From the NCBI GenBank assembly GCA_050247255.1, contig JBFWUM010000002.1, forward strand, positions 62,001 to 126,000: DNA of 64,000 nt, read 5' to 3'. The translations under genes and the position numbers were made by a program. The notes under the pieces were generated by a model. It was not told the origin of the DNA. It ran no database searches and saw only the letters and a list, made by a program, of their open reading frames with translations. This stretch comes from JBFWUM01 sp050247255. GTDB lineage: Bacteria; Acidobacteriota; Vicinamibacteria; Vicinamibacterales; UBA2999. This document shows positions 1 through 8,062 of the stretch, one piece after another (position 1 is the stretch's first letter; every line of letters begins with the position of its first letter).

Positions 1-822
1 CCGGCGATCGTGTCGCGCGGCTACGGCCGCCGTCCCTCCACCGACGGCGCGCTCGTCATCAGCGACCGCGAGCGGCTGCGCGTCGGCGAGGCCCGCCGCT
101 CGGGTGACGAGCCGCAGATGCTCGCCCGCCGCCTGCCCGGCGTGCCAGTGGTGGTCGCCAGCGATCGCTACCTGGGCGGGCGGCTTGCGGAAACGCAGCT
201 CGGCGCGACGTGCATCCTGCTCGACGATGGCTTCCAGCATCTCCAGCTCGCGCGCGACGTCGACCTCGTCATCGTGTCGCCGGCCGACCTCGACGACCGC
301 GTGGTCCCGGGAGGGCGGCTCCGCGAACCGATCACGACGGCCGCGTGTGCCGACGCGGTCATCGTCCCTGGCGATGACGAAGCGGTGGAACGGGTGCGTG
401 CGGCGACCGGTGCGCCGCGCGCATTTCGCCTGAGGGGGTGGCTCGAGGATCTGCGGGCCGTGGCTCCGTATGCGGGCGCGGTGCCGGCCTCTGACTCGCG
501 AGCGGTTGTGGCGGTCGCCGGCATTGCGCGCCCCGGCCGCTTCGTGGATGCGCTGACGGCCGCGGGGTGGGACGTGCGGCGGCAGGTGACCTATCGCGAT
601 CACCACTGGTTCACCGCAGCGGACGTGGCGCGCGCGGAAGCGGCAGCACGCGAAGCCGGAGCCGCGAGGATCGTGACGACCGAGAAGGATGCTGTCCGCC
701 TCGAGCCGCTGGTGGCCGGGGCATCCGTCCCGTGGACCTATGCGCCGATGCGGGTGACCGTCGAGCCGGACGCTGCATTCCGGCAGTGGCTGTTCGAGCG
801 GCTTGGCAGGGCCACGCCGTGA
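1..822 (+). CDS. lpxK: Tetraacyldisaccharide 4'-kinase LpxK, 5' end missing
   Basis: LpxK phosphorylates the 4' position of the tetraacyl-disaccharide lipid A precursor at the inner membrane. The reading frame is open from base 1, so the N-terminus, including the P-loop, lies outside the window. About 273 C-terminal residues are visible of a family length near 330. The visible part begins with the family motif SRGYGRRP and contains LLDDGFQH near residue 75, both characteristic of LpxK, and ends with a typical TTEKDAVRL segment. The stop overlaps the GTG start of the acyltransferase gene by four bases (GTGA), so the two are translationally coupled at the head of a lipid A/heptose operon. Family identity is clear; only the start is unknown. 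Confidence 0.93.
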   Translation, partial: PAIVSRGYGRRPSTDGALVISDRERLRVGEARRSGDEPQMLARRLPGVPVVVASDRYLGGRLAETQLGATCILLDDGFQHLQLARDVDLVIVSPADLDDRVVPGGRLREPITTAACADAVIVPGDDEAVERVRAATGAPRAFRLRGWLEDLRAVAPYAGAVPASDSRAVVAVAGIARPGRFVDALTAAGWDVRRQVTYRDHHWFTAADVARAEAAAREAGAARIVTTEKDAVRLEPLVAGASVPWTYAPMRVTVEPDAAFRQWLFERLGRATP

Positions 823-1688
823 GACACCGGCTCGAATACCTCGCGGCGCGCCTCGTCGCGGCGTTGGTCACCGTCCTGCCGATGAGCGCGGTGCGCGCGC
901 TCGGTGCCGCGGTCGGCCGATTGGCGTACCTCGTGGACGCGCCACACCGCCGCATCGCCCTCGAGAACCTGGCCGCCGCGTTTCCCGGGCGATCGGCGGC
1001 CGAACACCAGGCGGTTGCGCGAGCCACCTTCGCGCACTTCGGCAGCCTCCTGCTCGAGCTCCTCAAGTTCGGGTCCTATTCACCCGAGCAGATGCTCGCT
1101 GCCGTGGACATCGAGGGCGAGGAGCGCGTGCGCCAGGCGCAGCAGCAGGGGCGCGGCATCCTCTTTTTCACGGGACACTTCGGTTACTGGGAAATCCAGG
1201 CGATGGTCCACGCGCTGCGCGGCAACGCCGTCTCGGTGCTGGCGCGGCCGCTCGACAACCCGTACCTGCACGAATGGCTCGAGCGGATTCGCACGCGGAC
1301 CGGCGGCTCGGTGATCTACCGGCAGGGCGCCGTCCGGAAGATGCTGCGTGAGCTCGCCTCGAATCACAGCCTGGCGCTGCTGATCGATCAGCACCTGCAC
1401 ACCGATGCCATCACCGTCGACTTCTTCCAGCGTCCTGCGGCGACGACGACCGCGCTGGCGGCGCTGGCGCTGCGCACCGGCGCGGCGGTCATTCCAGTCT
1501 TCGCGCTGCCGCTCCCTGGCGGGCGGTACCGGCTCATCTTCGAACACCCGGTCGATCCGCCTCCGGCCGACTCCGCCGATCCCGTGCGGGCGTTGACGCA
1601 GCAGTGCACCGACGTGCTCGAGATGTACGTGCGCCGGCACCCGGAGAAGTGGCTGTGGCTGCACCGCCGGTGGCGCGACGACAAGTGA
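819..1688 (+). CDS. Lipid A biosynthesis lauroyl/myristoyl acyltransferase (LpxL/HtrB family)
   Basis: This 289-residue protein belongs to the LPLAT family of late lipid A acyltransferases, which add secondary acyl chains to lipid A precursors at the inner membrane. It has a hydrophobic N-terminal segment (about residues 8-40), the catalytic HX4E motif in GHFGYWE (H120 to E125), and a C-terminal PEKWLWLHRRW signature typical of LpxL/LpxM. The GTG start is chosen because it gives the four-base GTGA overlap with lpxK and the usual family length. An upstream in-frame start would bury much of lpxK. LpxL and LpxM cannot be separated by eye, so no symbol is given. Confidence 0.9.
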   Translation: MRHRLEYLAARLVAALVTVLPMSAVRALGAAVGRLAYLVDAPHRRIALENLAAAFPGRSAAEHQAVARATFAHFGSLLLELLKFGSYSPEQMLAAVDIEGEERVRQAQQQGRGILFFTGHFGYWEIQAMVHALRGNAVSVLARPLDNPYLHEWLERIRTRTGGSVIYRQGAVRKMLRELASNHSLALLIDQHLHTDAITVDFFQRPAATTTALAALALRTGAAVIPVFALPLPGGRYRLIFEHPVDPPPADSADPVRALTQQCTDVLEMYVRRHPEKWLWLHRRWRDDK

Positions 1689-1689
1689 C

Positions 1690-2730
1690 ATGACTCCCGA
1701 CCCCCTTACGATTTTGTTAGTCGCGCCGAACTGGCTCGGGGACGCGGTCATGGCGCTGCCGGCGATGGCCGACGTGCAGCGGCGCTACCCGTCGGCACGG
1801 CTGGTCGTGGCGGCGCGGCCGGGGGTCGCCGACCTGTTTGCGATGGTGCCGATGATCGGCGAGGTGATCCGCCTCGAGTGGCGCGGCGAATTGTGGCGGC
1901 CGGCGCCGCTGCAGCGCGACGCGGAGCGCCTGCGCCAGAGCGGGGCAGAGCTCGCCATTCTCTTTCCCAACTCGTTTGCCAGCGCCTGGCTGGTGTCGCG
2001 CGCCGGCATTCCCGAACGCTGGGGCTATGCGCGCGATCTCCGCCGGCGGCTGCTGACGAGGGCGGCGCCGCGGGAGCGGCGCGCCATGCACCAGGCGCAG
2101 TACTACCAGTCCATGCTGCGCGCTTTCGGCATCGATGCAGGGCCGCTGGAACCGCCGGTGCTGGTGCCGCAGGCTGCTGTCGCCGGCGCCCGGACGCTGC
2201 TGGCCGAACGCGGCTGGGACGGTCGCAACCCGCTGGTGGTCCTCGCCCCGGGGGCGGCCTACGGCAAGGCCAAGCAGTGGCTCCCGGCCCACGTGGTGCG
2301 GCTGATCGAGTCGCTCACCCGCGATCGCCACACGACCTGCGTGCTCGTCGGCAGCCGGGGCGACGCGGCGACGACGGCGGCGATCCGGGCGGCCGTGCCG
2401 GGCGACCTCGCGCCGCGGGTGATCGACCTGGCGGGGGCCACCTCGCTCGAGATGCTGGCCGGCGTGCTGGCGGCCTCGCAGGCGTGCGTGGTGAACGACT
2501 CGGGCGCCATGCACCTGGCTGCCGCGGTCGGCGCGCCGGTGGTGGCGCTGTTCGGACCGACGATCGTCGAGGCGACGCGGCCGCTGCCGCGGGCCGGCGG
2601 CCGGATCGAAATCCTGACCCACCGCGTCTGGTGCCGACCCTGTATGCTGCGCGAGTGCCCGATCGACCATCGCTGCATGCGCGGCATCACGCCGCAGCAG
2701 GTGCTGTCGGCGCTGGAGGCCATGCAGTGA
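1690..2730 (+). CDS. waaF: ADP-heptose:LPS heptosyltransferase II
   Basis: The protein (346 residues) is a GT9 heptosyltransferase that adds the second L-glycero-D-manno-heptose of the LPS inner core on the cytoplasmic face. The N-terminal motif NWLGDAVMALP (residues 14-24) and the C-terminal donor-site block NDSGAMHLAAAVGAPVVALF (about 268-287) are the two family hallmarks. The Cys-rich tail (CRPCMLRECPIDHRCM) is common in WaaF. The ATG lies one base after the acyltransferase stop. The end overlaps gmhB by GTGA. Placement with gmhB and both halves of hldE supports the heptose role. Confidence 0.93.
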   Translation: MTPDPLTILLVAPNWLGDAVMALPAMADVQRRYPSARLVVAARPGVADLFAMVPMIGEVIRLEWRGELWRPAPLQRDAERLRQSGAELAILFPNSFASAWLVSRAGIPERWGYARDLRRRLLTRAAPRERRAMHQAQYYQSMLRAFGIDAGPLEPPVLVPQAAVAGARTLLAERGWDGRNPLVVLAPGAAYGKAKQWLPAHVVRLIESLTRDRHTTCVLVGSRGDAATTAAIRAAVPGDLAPRVIDLAGATSLEMLAGVLAASQACVVNDSGAMHLAAAVGAPVVALFGPTIVEATRPLPRAGGRIEILTHRVWCRPCMLRECPIDHRCMRGITPQQVLSALEAMQ

Positions 2731-3278
2731 GCCGGCCGGCGGTGTTTCTCGACCGCGACGGCACGCTCATCGAGGAGCGCGGCTACCTGGATCGGCTCGA
2801 CCTGCTCGAGCTCTTTCCCTTCACGACCGATGCGGTGCGGCTCCTCAACCGAGCCGGCTTCGCGGTCATCGTGATCACCAACCAGTCCGCCATCGGCCGC
2901 GGCGTCATCGACGAACCGTTCCTGGCGCGCGTCCACGCGGAGCTCGACGCGCGGCTGGCGCGCGGCGGCGCCCGCATCGACCGCTACTACCACTGCCCGC
3001 ATCACCCCGAGGCCGGCTGCGCGTGCCGCAAGCCGAAGCCCGGGATGATCGAGCAGGCGTGCCGCGATCTGGACCTCGATCCGGGGCGGTCGGTCATGGT
3101 GGGGGACCGCTGGCTCGACGTGCAGTGCGGCCAGGGGGCGGGCGCCCGGGGCGTGCTGGTGCGGACCGGGCACGGCGGCCACGAAGCAGAACGCCAGGAC
3201 GGCGCGGTGCGGGCCGATGCTATCCTCAACAATTTGATGGAGGCGGCTGGGTGGATACTGCGCAACTCCTCGCGCTGA
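2727..3278 (+). CDS. gmhB: D-glycero-beta-D-manno-heptose 1,7-bisphosphate 7-phosphatase
   Basis: GmhB removes the 7-phosphate of heptose 1,7-bisphosphate on the path to ADP-heptose. The 183-residue length is normal. The HAD nucleophile motif DRDGT has Asp9 and Asp11. The family's structural zinc site is present as CPHHPEAGCACRK (C90, H92, C98, C100), followed by KPGM and a GDRWLDVQ motif III region. The GTG start overlaps the waaF stop by four bases. The last 28 bases overlap the hldE kinase gene in another frame. Confidence 0.93.
   Translation: MSRPAVFLDRDGTLIEERGYLDRLDLLELFPFTTDAVRLLNRAGFAVIVITNQSAIGRGVIDEPFLARVHAELDARLARGGARIDRYYHCPHHPEAGCACRKPKPGMIEQACRDLDLDPGRSVMVGDRWLDVQCGQGAGARGVLVRTGHGGHEAERQDGAVRADAILNNLMEAAGWILRNSSR
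3239..3243 (+). promoter_or_regulatory. Ribosome binding site deciding the hldE1 GTG start
   Basis: GGAGG lies inside the end of gmhB, seven bases before GTG 3251. It picks this GTG as the start of the heptose kinase gene, although the upstream frame is open for a long way. Confidence 0.6.
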
Positions 3279-4279
3279 TCCGGGCGCTGGGCGAGCGGCG
3301 CGTCGCGGTCATCGGCGACGCCGTGGCCGACGAGTTCGTCTACGGCCGCGTCGCCCGCGTGTCGCGCGAGGCGCCGGTCCTGATCCTCGAGTACGACTCG
3401 ACGCAGATCGTGCCCGGCGGCGCCGGCAATGCCGCCAACAACGTGGCGGCGCTCGGCGGGGCGGCGACCCTCGTCGCCGTGCTCGGGCGCGACGAACCGG
3501 GGCGGCGCGTCGCGGCCGCGCTGCACCGCCGCGTCGACCGACGGCGCCTGATCCGCGTCGCCGGGCGCCCGACGCCGGTCAAGACGCGCATCCTCGCCGG
3601 CGGCATCCATTCAGCGAAGCAGCAGATCGTCCGCATCGATCGCGGCGTGCACCGCCTGTACGACGAGCGCGCGCTTCGGGCCTTCGAGAAGGCCGCCCTC
3701 GCGGCGGCGCTGCAGGCCGACGCGGTGCTCGTGTCCGACTACGGCTCCGGCCTGGTCACCCCGGCGATGGTGACACGCCTCAAGACGTCGCTCCGCGAGG
3801 CCGGCGTGCCGATGCCGATCCTGATCGACAGCCGCTACCAGCTGCTGAAGTACCGCGGCCTGACCGCCTGCACGCCCAACGAGTCGGAGGTCGAGCAGGC
3901 GCTTGGCGTGTCCATCGACGACAACCCCAGGGTGCTCGAGCGCGCCGGCCGGACCATCCTGCGCGACACGCGCATGCAGGCCGTGCTCGTCACCCGCGGC
4001 AGCCGCGGCATGGCGCTGTTCGTGCCGGACGCGCCGACGGTTCATATCCCGATCTTTGGCAGCGACGAGATCGCCGACGTCACCGGCGCCGGCGACACGG
4101 TGATGGCCACCATTGCCCTCGCCCTCGCCGCCGGCGCCACCTTCGAAGCGGCGGCGCGGCTGGCCAACTATGCCGGCGGCCTCGTGGTCATGAAGCGCGG
4201 CACCGCCACGGTCACCGCCCATGAACTCCGCGACGCCGTTCGGACGGACGTGTCCCGCCGTAGCGCCGGAGGCGCGTAG
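3251..4279 (+). CDS. hldE1: D-glycero-beta-D-manno-heptose-7-phosphate kinase (RfaE domain I, PfkB family)
   Basis: This PfkB-family sugar kinase (342 residues) makes heptose 1,7-bisphosphate. It matches the N-terminal half of E. coli HldE, here as a stand-alone protein. PfkB motif 1 GGAGNAANNVAALGG begins near residue 56. PfkB motif 2 DVTGAGDT carries the catalytic Asp near residue 282. The GTG start is supported by GGAGG seven bases upstream, and the gene begins inside gmhB. The adenylyltransferase half follows after four bases as a separate gene, so the pathway is split rather than fused. Confidence 0.92.
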   Translation: MDTAQLLALIRALGERRVAVIGDAVADEFVYGRVARVSREAPVLILEYDSTQIVPGGAGNAANNVAALGGAATLVAVLGRDEPGRRVAAALHRRVDRRRLIRVAGRPTPVKTRILAGGIHSAKQQIVRIDRGVHRLYDERALRAFEKAALAAALQADAVLVSDYGSGLVTPAMVTRLKTSLREAGVPMPILIDSRYQLLKYRGLTACTPNESEVEQALGVSIDDNPRVLERAGRTILRDTRMQAVLVTRGSRGMALFVPDAPTVHIPIFGSDEIADVTGAGDTVMATIALALAAGATFEAAARLANYAGGLVVMKRGTATVTAHELRDAVRTDVSRRSAGGA

Positions 4280-4283
4280 GCGG

Positions 4284-4760
4284 ATGGGTGAGATTCTCGA
4301 TCGCGAGAGGCTGGTCGCGCGCGTGGCCGAGGAGCGCGCCGCCGGCCACCGCATCGCCTTCGCCAACGGCTGCTTCGACCTCCTGCACGTCGGCCACGTG
4401 CGGTACCTCGAGGCGTCGGCGCGCGAGGGAGACCGCCTGATCGTGGCGATCAATGACGACGCCACGGTGCGGGCGCTGAAGGGGCCCGGGCGCCCGGTTC
4501 TGCCGGCGGCCGACCGCGCCGAGCTGGTCGCGGGGCTGCGCTGCGTCGACTTCGTGGTCCTGTTTCCAGAGCCGACCGTCGGCCCATTGCTGCAGGCGGT
4601 CCGGCCGGACGTGCACTGCAAGGGGACCGACTACACCATCGACTCGGTGCCCGAGCGCGCCATCGTCCAGGCGTACGGCGGCCGCACCGCCATCGTCGGC
4701 GACCCCAAGGACCATTCGACGCGCGCGCTGCTCGCGCGGATTGCCGACACCGCCTCTTGA
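4284..4760 (+). CDS. hldE2: D-glycero-beta-D-manno-heptose 1-phosphate adenylyltransferase (RfaE domain II)
   Basis: A 158-residue nucleotidyltransferase of the cytidylyltransferase-like superfamily that makes ADP-D-glycero-D-manno-heptose. The signature ANGCFDLLHVGHVRYL (about residues 27-42) contains the HxGH nucleotide-binding motif. The C-terminal GDPKDHSTRALLARI resembles the RfaE2 tail. The chosen ATG lies four bases after the hldE1 stop; an upstream in-frame ATG at 4221 would force a long overlap. The stop overlaps the next gene through TTGA. Confidence 0.93.
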   Translation: MGEILDRERLVARVAEERAAGHRIAFANGCFDLLHVGHVRYLEASAREGDRLIVAINDDATVRALKGPGRPVLPAADRAELVAGLRCVDFVVLFPEPTVGPLLQAVRPDVHCKGTDYTIDSVPERAIVQAYGGRTAIVGDPKDHSTRALLARIADTAS

Positions 4761-5758
4761 ACCGCTTCCTGATCGTGCGGCTCGGGTCGCTTGGCGACGT
4801 CGTCCACGGCATCCCCGTGGCGGCGGCGCTGCGCGCCGAGTACCCGAACGCGCGCATCGACTGGATGGTCGATCCGCGGTACATCGAGCTGCTGAACCTG
4901 GTGACCTGTCTCGATCGTCGTATCCCGGTCGATCCGCGCGGGATCTATCGCGGCGGACGCGGCCGGTTCCGGCAGACGCTCGCCGAGCTCCGGCGGGTCC
5001 GTTACGACGCGGTCATCGACCTGCAGGGGCTGTTGAAATCCGCGGTGCTGGCGCGGCTGGTACGGGCACAGCAGACGATTGGCTTTCCCCGCGAGCACCT
5101 GCGCGAGCCGCTCGCCCGCTTCTTCTATACCCACACGCCGGTGCCGGAATCGACGCACGTCGTCCACAAGAACCTGGCGCTGCTGGCGCCGCTGCAGATT
5201 CACGACCGCCGCCTGAGTTTTCCCATCGAGATCCCGCGCACGCCGACGGTCGAAGCCGTCATCGAACGCTTCGGCGGCTACGCGCTGATCAATCCCGGGG
5301 CTGCCTGGCCGAACAAACGATGGCCGCCGGACCGGTTCGGCCAGCTCGCGCGGGGCATCTTCGAGCAGTTCGGCATGCGGTCAGTCGTCCTGTGGGGCCC
5401 CGGCGAGCAGCCGCTGGCGCAGGCGGTGGCGGCGGCCGCCGGCGGCGCCGCCGACGTGTCGCCGCCGACGTCGATTCCCGACCTCGTCGGGCTGGCGCGC
5501 GGCGCGCAGTTGATGATCTCCGGCGATACCGGGCCGCTGCATGTCGCCGGGGCGGTCGGCACGCCTATCGTCGCCCTGTTCGGCCCGACGTACGCCGAGC
5601 GCAACGGCCCGTGGGGGATGTTCGACATCACGGTGTCGCGGACCGAGCAGTGCATCTGCCACTACCAGCGCCAGTGCCGCCGCGACACGCCATGCATCGA
5701 GGACATCCGGGTCGACGATGTGCTGGCGGCCGTCCGGCGCCGCATGGGCCTGCATTGA
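4757..5758 (+). CDS. waaC: Heptosyltransferase, probable LPS heptosyltransferase I
   Basis: This second GT9 protein (333 residues) is expected to add the first heptose to Kdo. It has the N-terminal RLGSLGDVVHGIPVA motif and the C-terminal donor block SGDTGPLHVAGAVGTPIVAL (about residue 255). The VRLGSLGDV form is more typical of WaaC than WaaF, and waaF is already present upstream. The TTG start is inferred from the TTGA overlap with hldE2. Acceptor specificity is not provable by eye; other GT9 enzymes share the fold. Confidence 0.8.
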   Translation: MNRFLIVRLGSLGDVVHGIPVAAALRAEYPNARIDWMVDPRYIELLNLVTCLDRRIPVDPRGIYRGGRGRFRQTLAELRRVRYDAVIDLQGLLKSAVLARLVRAQQTIGFPREHLREPLARFFYTHTPVPESTHVVHKNLALLAPLQIHDRRLSFPIEIPRTPTVEAVIERFGGYALINPGAAWPNKRWPPDRFGQLARGIFEQFGMRSVVLWGPGEQPLAQAVAAAAGGAADVSPPTSIPDLVGLARGAQLMISGDTGPLHVAGAVGTPIVALFGPTYAERNGPWGMFDITVSRTEQCICHYQRQCRRDTPCIEDIRVDDVLAAVRRRMGLH

Positions 5759-6270
5759 GCGTCACCGCCTTCCTGGCCCGGCGCCGTGTGACGCTGGGGT
5801 GGCTCGCGGGCGTCGTCACGCTCGCCACGGCGTCGCCGACGCGCGCCTCGCTGGCGGCGGGCTTCGCGGTGGCGGTCGCTGGCGAGGCCGTTCGCATCTG
5901 GGCCGCGGGACACCTCGAGAAGAGCCGCGAGGTGACGCGGTCCGGTCCCTACCGCTGGATGCGCCACCCGCTCTACGTCGGGTCGTCGATCATCGCCGTT
6001 GGGGCCATCGTCGCCGCGCGCAGCGTGCCGGCGGCCGTGGTGATCGCGCTCTACATGGCCGCGACGCTGACGGCGGCCATTCGTTCGGAGGAGGCGTTCC
6101 TGCGCCAGGCGTTCGGCGATACCTACGATCGCTACCGCGACGCCCGCGCGGAGCCGATGCCGCGACAGTTCAGCGCCGCCCGCGCGATGCGCAATCGCGA
6201 GTATCGCGGCGCGGCGGGCGTCCTGGGAGGATTTGGCCTGCTTGCGCTGAAACTTCTCTGGCCCGTATAA
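5755..6270 (+). CDS. Isoprenylcysteine carboxyl methyltransferase-like membrane protein
   Basis: The protein has 171 residues and several hydrophobic segments. It carries the ICMT/PEMT-type signature GPYRWMRHPLYVG (about residues 63-75), followed by EEAFLRQAFGDTYDRYR, both typical of bacterial ICMT-family integral membrane methyltransferases. Its substrate is unknown; bacterial members sit in many envelope operons. The TTG start gives a TTGA overlap with the heptosyltransferase, so it is co-translated with the heptose operon. The last codons overlap a TATAAT hexamer that probably serves the tRNA genes. Confidence 0.75.
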   Translation: MSVTAFLARRRVTLGWLAGVVTLATASPTRASLAAGFAVAVAGEAVRIWAAGHLEKSREVTRSGPYRWMRHPLYVGSSIIAVGAIVAARSVPAAVVIALYMAATLTAAIRSEEAFLRQAFGDTYDRYRDARAEPMPRQFSAARAMRNREYRGAAGVLGGFGLLALKLLWPV

Positions 6271-6271
6271 T
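6266..6271 (+). promoter_or_regulatory. Probable -10 box of the tRNA-Val/tRNA-Asp unit
   Basis: A perfect TATAAT lies across the stop codon of the ICMT-like gene, with a weak TTGCGC 18 bases upstream as a possible -35. Transcription would begin near 6278, about 28 bases before the mature tRNA-Val. A perfect -10 hexamer is notable in sequence this rich in G+C. Confidence 0.5.
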
Positions 6272-6305
6272 CAGACGTTTGCACGCGGTGCAGGCTGGCG
6301 GATAG

Positions 6306-6380
6306 GGGCGGTTAGCTCAGTGGTAGAGCACCGGCTTTACACGCCGGCTGTCGCAGGTTCGAACCCTGCACCGCCCACCA
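6306..6380 (+). tRNA. tRNA-Val (anticodon UAC)
   Basis: The 75-base cloverleaf has acceptor stem GGGCGGT/ACCGCCC, D arm GCTC/GAGC, anticodon stem CCGGC/GCCGG with loop TTTACAC (anticodon TAC), and T arm GCAGG-TTCGAAC-CCTGC. The 3' CCA is encoded. It is followed after five bases by tRNA-Asp. Confidence 0.97.
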
Positions 6381-6385
6381 GGCTT

Positions 6386-6462
6386 GGGGTCGTAGTTCAG
6401 TTGGTTAGAACGCTGCCCTGTCACGGCAGAGGCCGCGGGTTCGAGTCCCGTCGACCCCGCCA
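6386..6462 (+). tRNA. tRNA-Asp (anticodon GUC)
   Basis: The 77-base cloverleaf has acceptor stem GGGGTCG/CGACCCC, anticodon stem CTGCC/GGCAG with loop CTGTCAC (anticodon GTC), a T arm with TTCGAGT, and an encoded CCA. Its last four bases take part in a hairpin with downstream sequence. Confidence 0.97.
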
Positions 6463-6477
6463 ACCTTTCCGGTTGGC
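6459..6477 (+). terminator. Hairpin at the tRNA-Asp 3' end (possible processing or attenuation structure)
   Basis: GCCAACC (6459-6465) pairs perfectly with GGTTGGC (6471-6477) around a TTTCC loop. The left arm includes the tRNA CCA end and the right arm contains the putative TTG start of the next gene. No T-tract follows, so a standard intrinsic terminator is unlikely. It could compete with tRNA folding or hide the downstream start. Confidence 0.35.
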
Positions 6478-8062
6478 GTGCCACCCAAGCGCGCTCCTGG
6501 CCATCGGCGGGTTCGCCGTCCTCTACCGCCTCCTGACCCTTCGCGACCTCACCAACGATCACTTCATGCAGCTGGCCTGGGCGCAGCAGCTGCTGTTCGG
6601 CGAGCTCCCCGGACGTGACTGGGTCGATCCGGGACAGATTCTGGCCTCGGCGATTGCCGCGGCGGGACAGTGGGTAGCCCCGGGTCCATTCTCGGAAGCC
6701 GTGATCTGCGCGGTGATGCTCGGCGTTGCCGCGGCCCTCGTGCACGCGACGGTGGCGCGAACGACCGGGAGCGCGCTGGTGGGATTGGCGGCGGCGGCGG
6801 CGACGATCGCCCTTGCGCCGCGGCTCTACAACTACCCGAAGCTGCTGGCGCCGGCGGTGGCCTTATGGCTGCTGCACCGGTATGTCGAGACGCGCGAACG
6901 GCGCGCGTTGATCTGGTGCGGTGGCTGGCTCGTGGCCGCCACGCTGTTGCGCCACGACCTCGGTATCTACGCCGCGCTTGGCACGGGCGCCGGGCTGGTG
7001 GTTGCGGAGTGGCCGGAGCCGCTCAAGATCGCGCGCGCGGTGGCGACGACGGCGGCGGCGACGCTCGTCATCGCGCTGCCGTACATCCTGTACGTGGCGT
7101 GGTCCGAAGGGATTGCGGAGCACGTTCGCGTCGGGCTCGAGTTCACGAAAGGCGAAGCGCACCAGCTGAGATACGACTGGCCGATGTTTCCCGCGATCAC
7201 CTCGGCATTCGCGCAGCCGTGGGGACGCGCCGACTCGACGGCCGTCCTGTATTACCTGTGCGGCGCGCTTCCCGCAGCAGGGGCGATCGTGCTGAGCCTC
7301 CGCCGCCGCACCCTGCGGCAGCCGGCCGTTGCCGTCGCGGCACTGGTGATGCTGGCGGCGTATGTGCCGCTCGTCCTCCGCGATCCGCTCGACCAGCGGC
7401 TGCCGGACCTGGCCGTGCCGCTGGTCACGTCGGCAGCGCTCGTCGCGGCCGCCGCCTGGCATGCTGGACTCGCCATCCGCAGTCTCACGGTGGCACTGGT
7501 TGTCGTGGCGGCCGCGAGTACCTGGCAGCTCGGGAGGGTCTCAGAGGGGATTCGCCAGGCGGGCTTCGCTTCGCCGCTGCGGATTCCGGCGAAACTGGCT
7601 GGCACCGCGCGCGACGGACGGCAATGGCCATGGACGCCCTTCTGGCCGAACTCCGGCGGACTCCCCGCCGCCATCCAGTATCTCGATGCGTGCACCGGTC
7701 CGGACGACTCGATCATGCTGACCTGGTCATCGCCCGAGTACTACGTCTTTGCGCGCCGTCGCTTTGCCGGCGGCCACGCGCTCTTCAGCTCCCCCGAGGC
7801 GTTCGCCACCGATCGCGATCAGCAGGCCATCGTCGATCGCCTCGAGCGGCAGCGCCCGCTGCTCGTGTTGATCAACCAGACGGAGCGCGCTGACTTCCGG
7901 CGTGCCTTTCCTGCCGCTGACGCCTACCTCGACGCGCACTACACCCCGGTCTCCTCATTCACGCACTACGACGATGCGGAGATTGTGATTGCGGCCCTGC
8001 GGGGAACGGAGCCGGTCACGGTGTATGGGGAAGCGGGGCTGCCCTGCTACCGGGTTTCGTAG
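6473..8062 (+). CDS. Polytopic membrane protein, glycosyltransferase-39/87-like architecture
   Basis: The protein is about 529 residues. Eight or more hydrophobic segments fill the first 370 residues, followed by a soluble C-terminal domain of about 150 residues. The layout resembles lipid-linked-sugar glycosyltransferases of the GT-C class, with an acidic loop early on (LTNDHFMQLAW), but no diagnostic family motif is certain. It is clearly paralogous to the protein at 31836-33530: both share xDHxxxxxxxQLLxGELPxRDxxDPG near the start, LRHDxGxY, and a tail ending GLPC. The start is uncertain; TTG 6473 is the first candidate after tRNA-Asp, and no good Shine-Dalgarno sequence is visible. The end overlaps the convergent metallo-beta-lactamase-fold gene by 16 bases. 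Confidence 0.65.
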   Translation: MACHPSALLAIGGFAVLYRLLTLRDLTNDHFMQLAWAQQLLFGELPGRDWVDPGQILASAIAAAGQWVAPGPFSEAVICAVMLGVAAALVHATVARTTGSALVGLAAAAATIALAPRLYNYPKLLAPAVALWLLHRYVETRERRALIWCGGWLVAATLLRHDLGIYAALGTGAGLVVAEWPEPLKIARAVATTAAATLVIALPYILYVAWSEGIAEHVRVGLEFTKGEAHQLRYDWPMFPAITSAFAQPWGRADSTAVLYYLCGALPAAGAIVLSLRRRTLRQPAVAVAALVMLAAYVPLVLRDPLDQRLPDLAVPLVTSAALVAAAAWHAGLAIRSLTVALVVVAAASTWQLGRVSEGIRQAGFASPLRIPAKLAGTARDGRQWPWTPFWPNSGGLPAAIQYLDACTGPDDSIMLTWSSPEYYVFARRRFAGGHALFSSPEAFATDRDQQAIVDRLERQRPLLVLINQTERADFRRAFPAADAYLDAHYTPVSSFTHYDDAEIVIAALRGTEPVTVYGEAGLPCYRVS

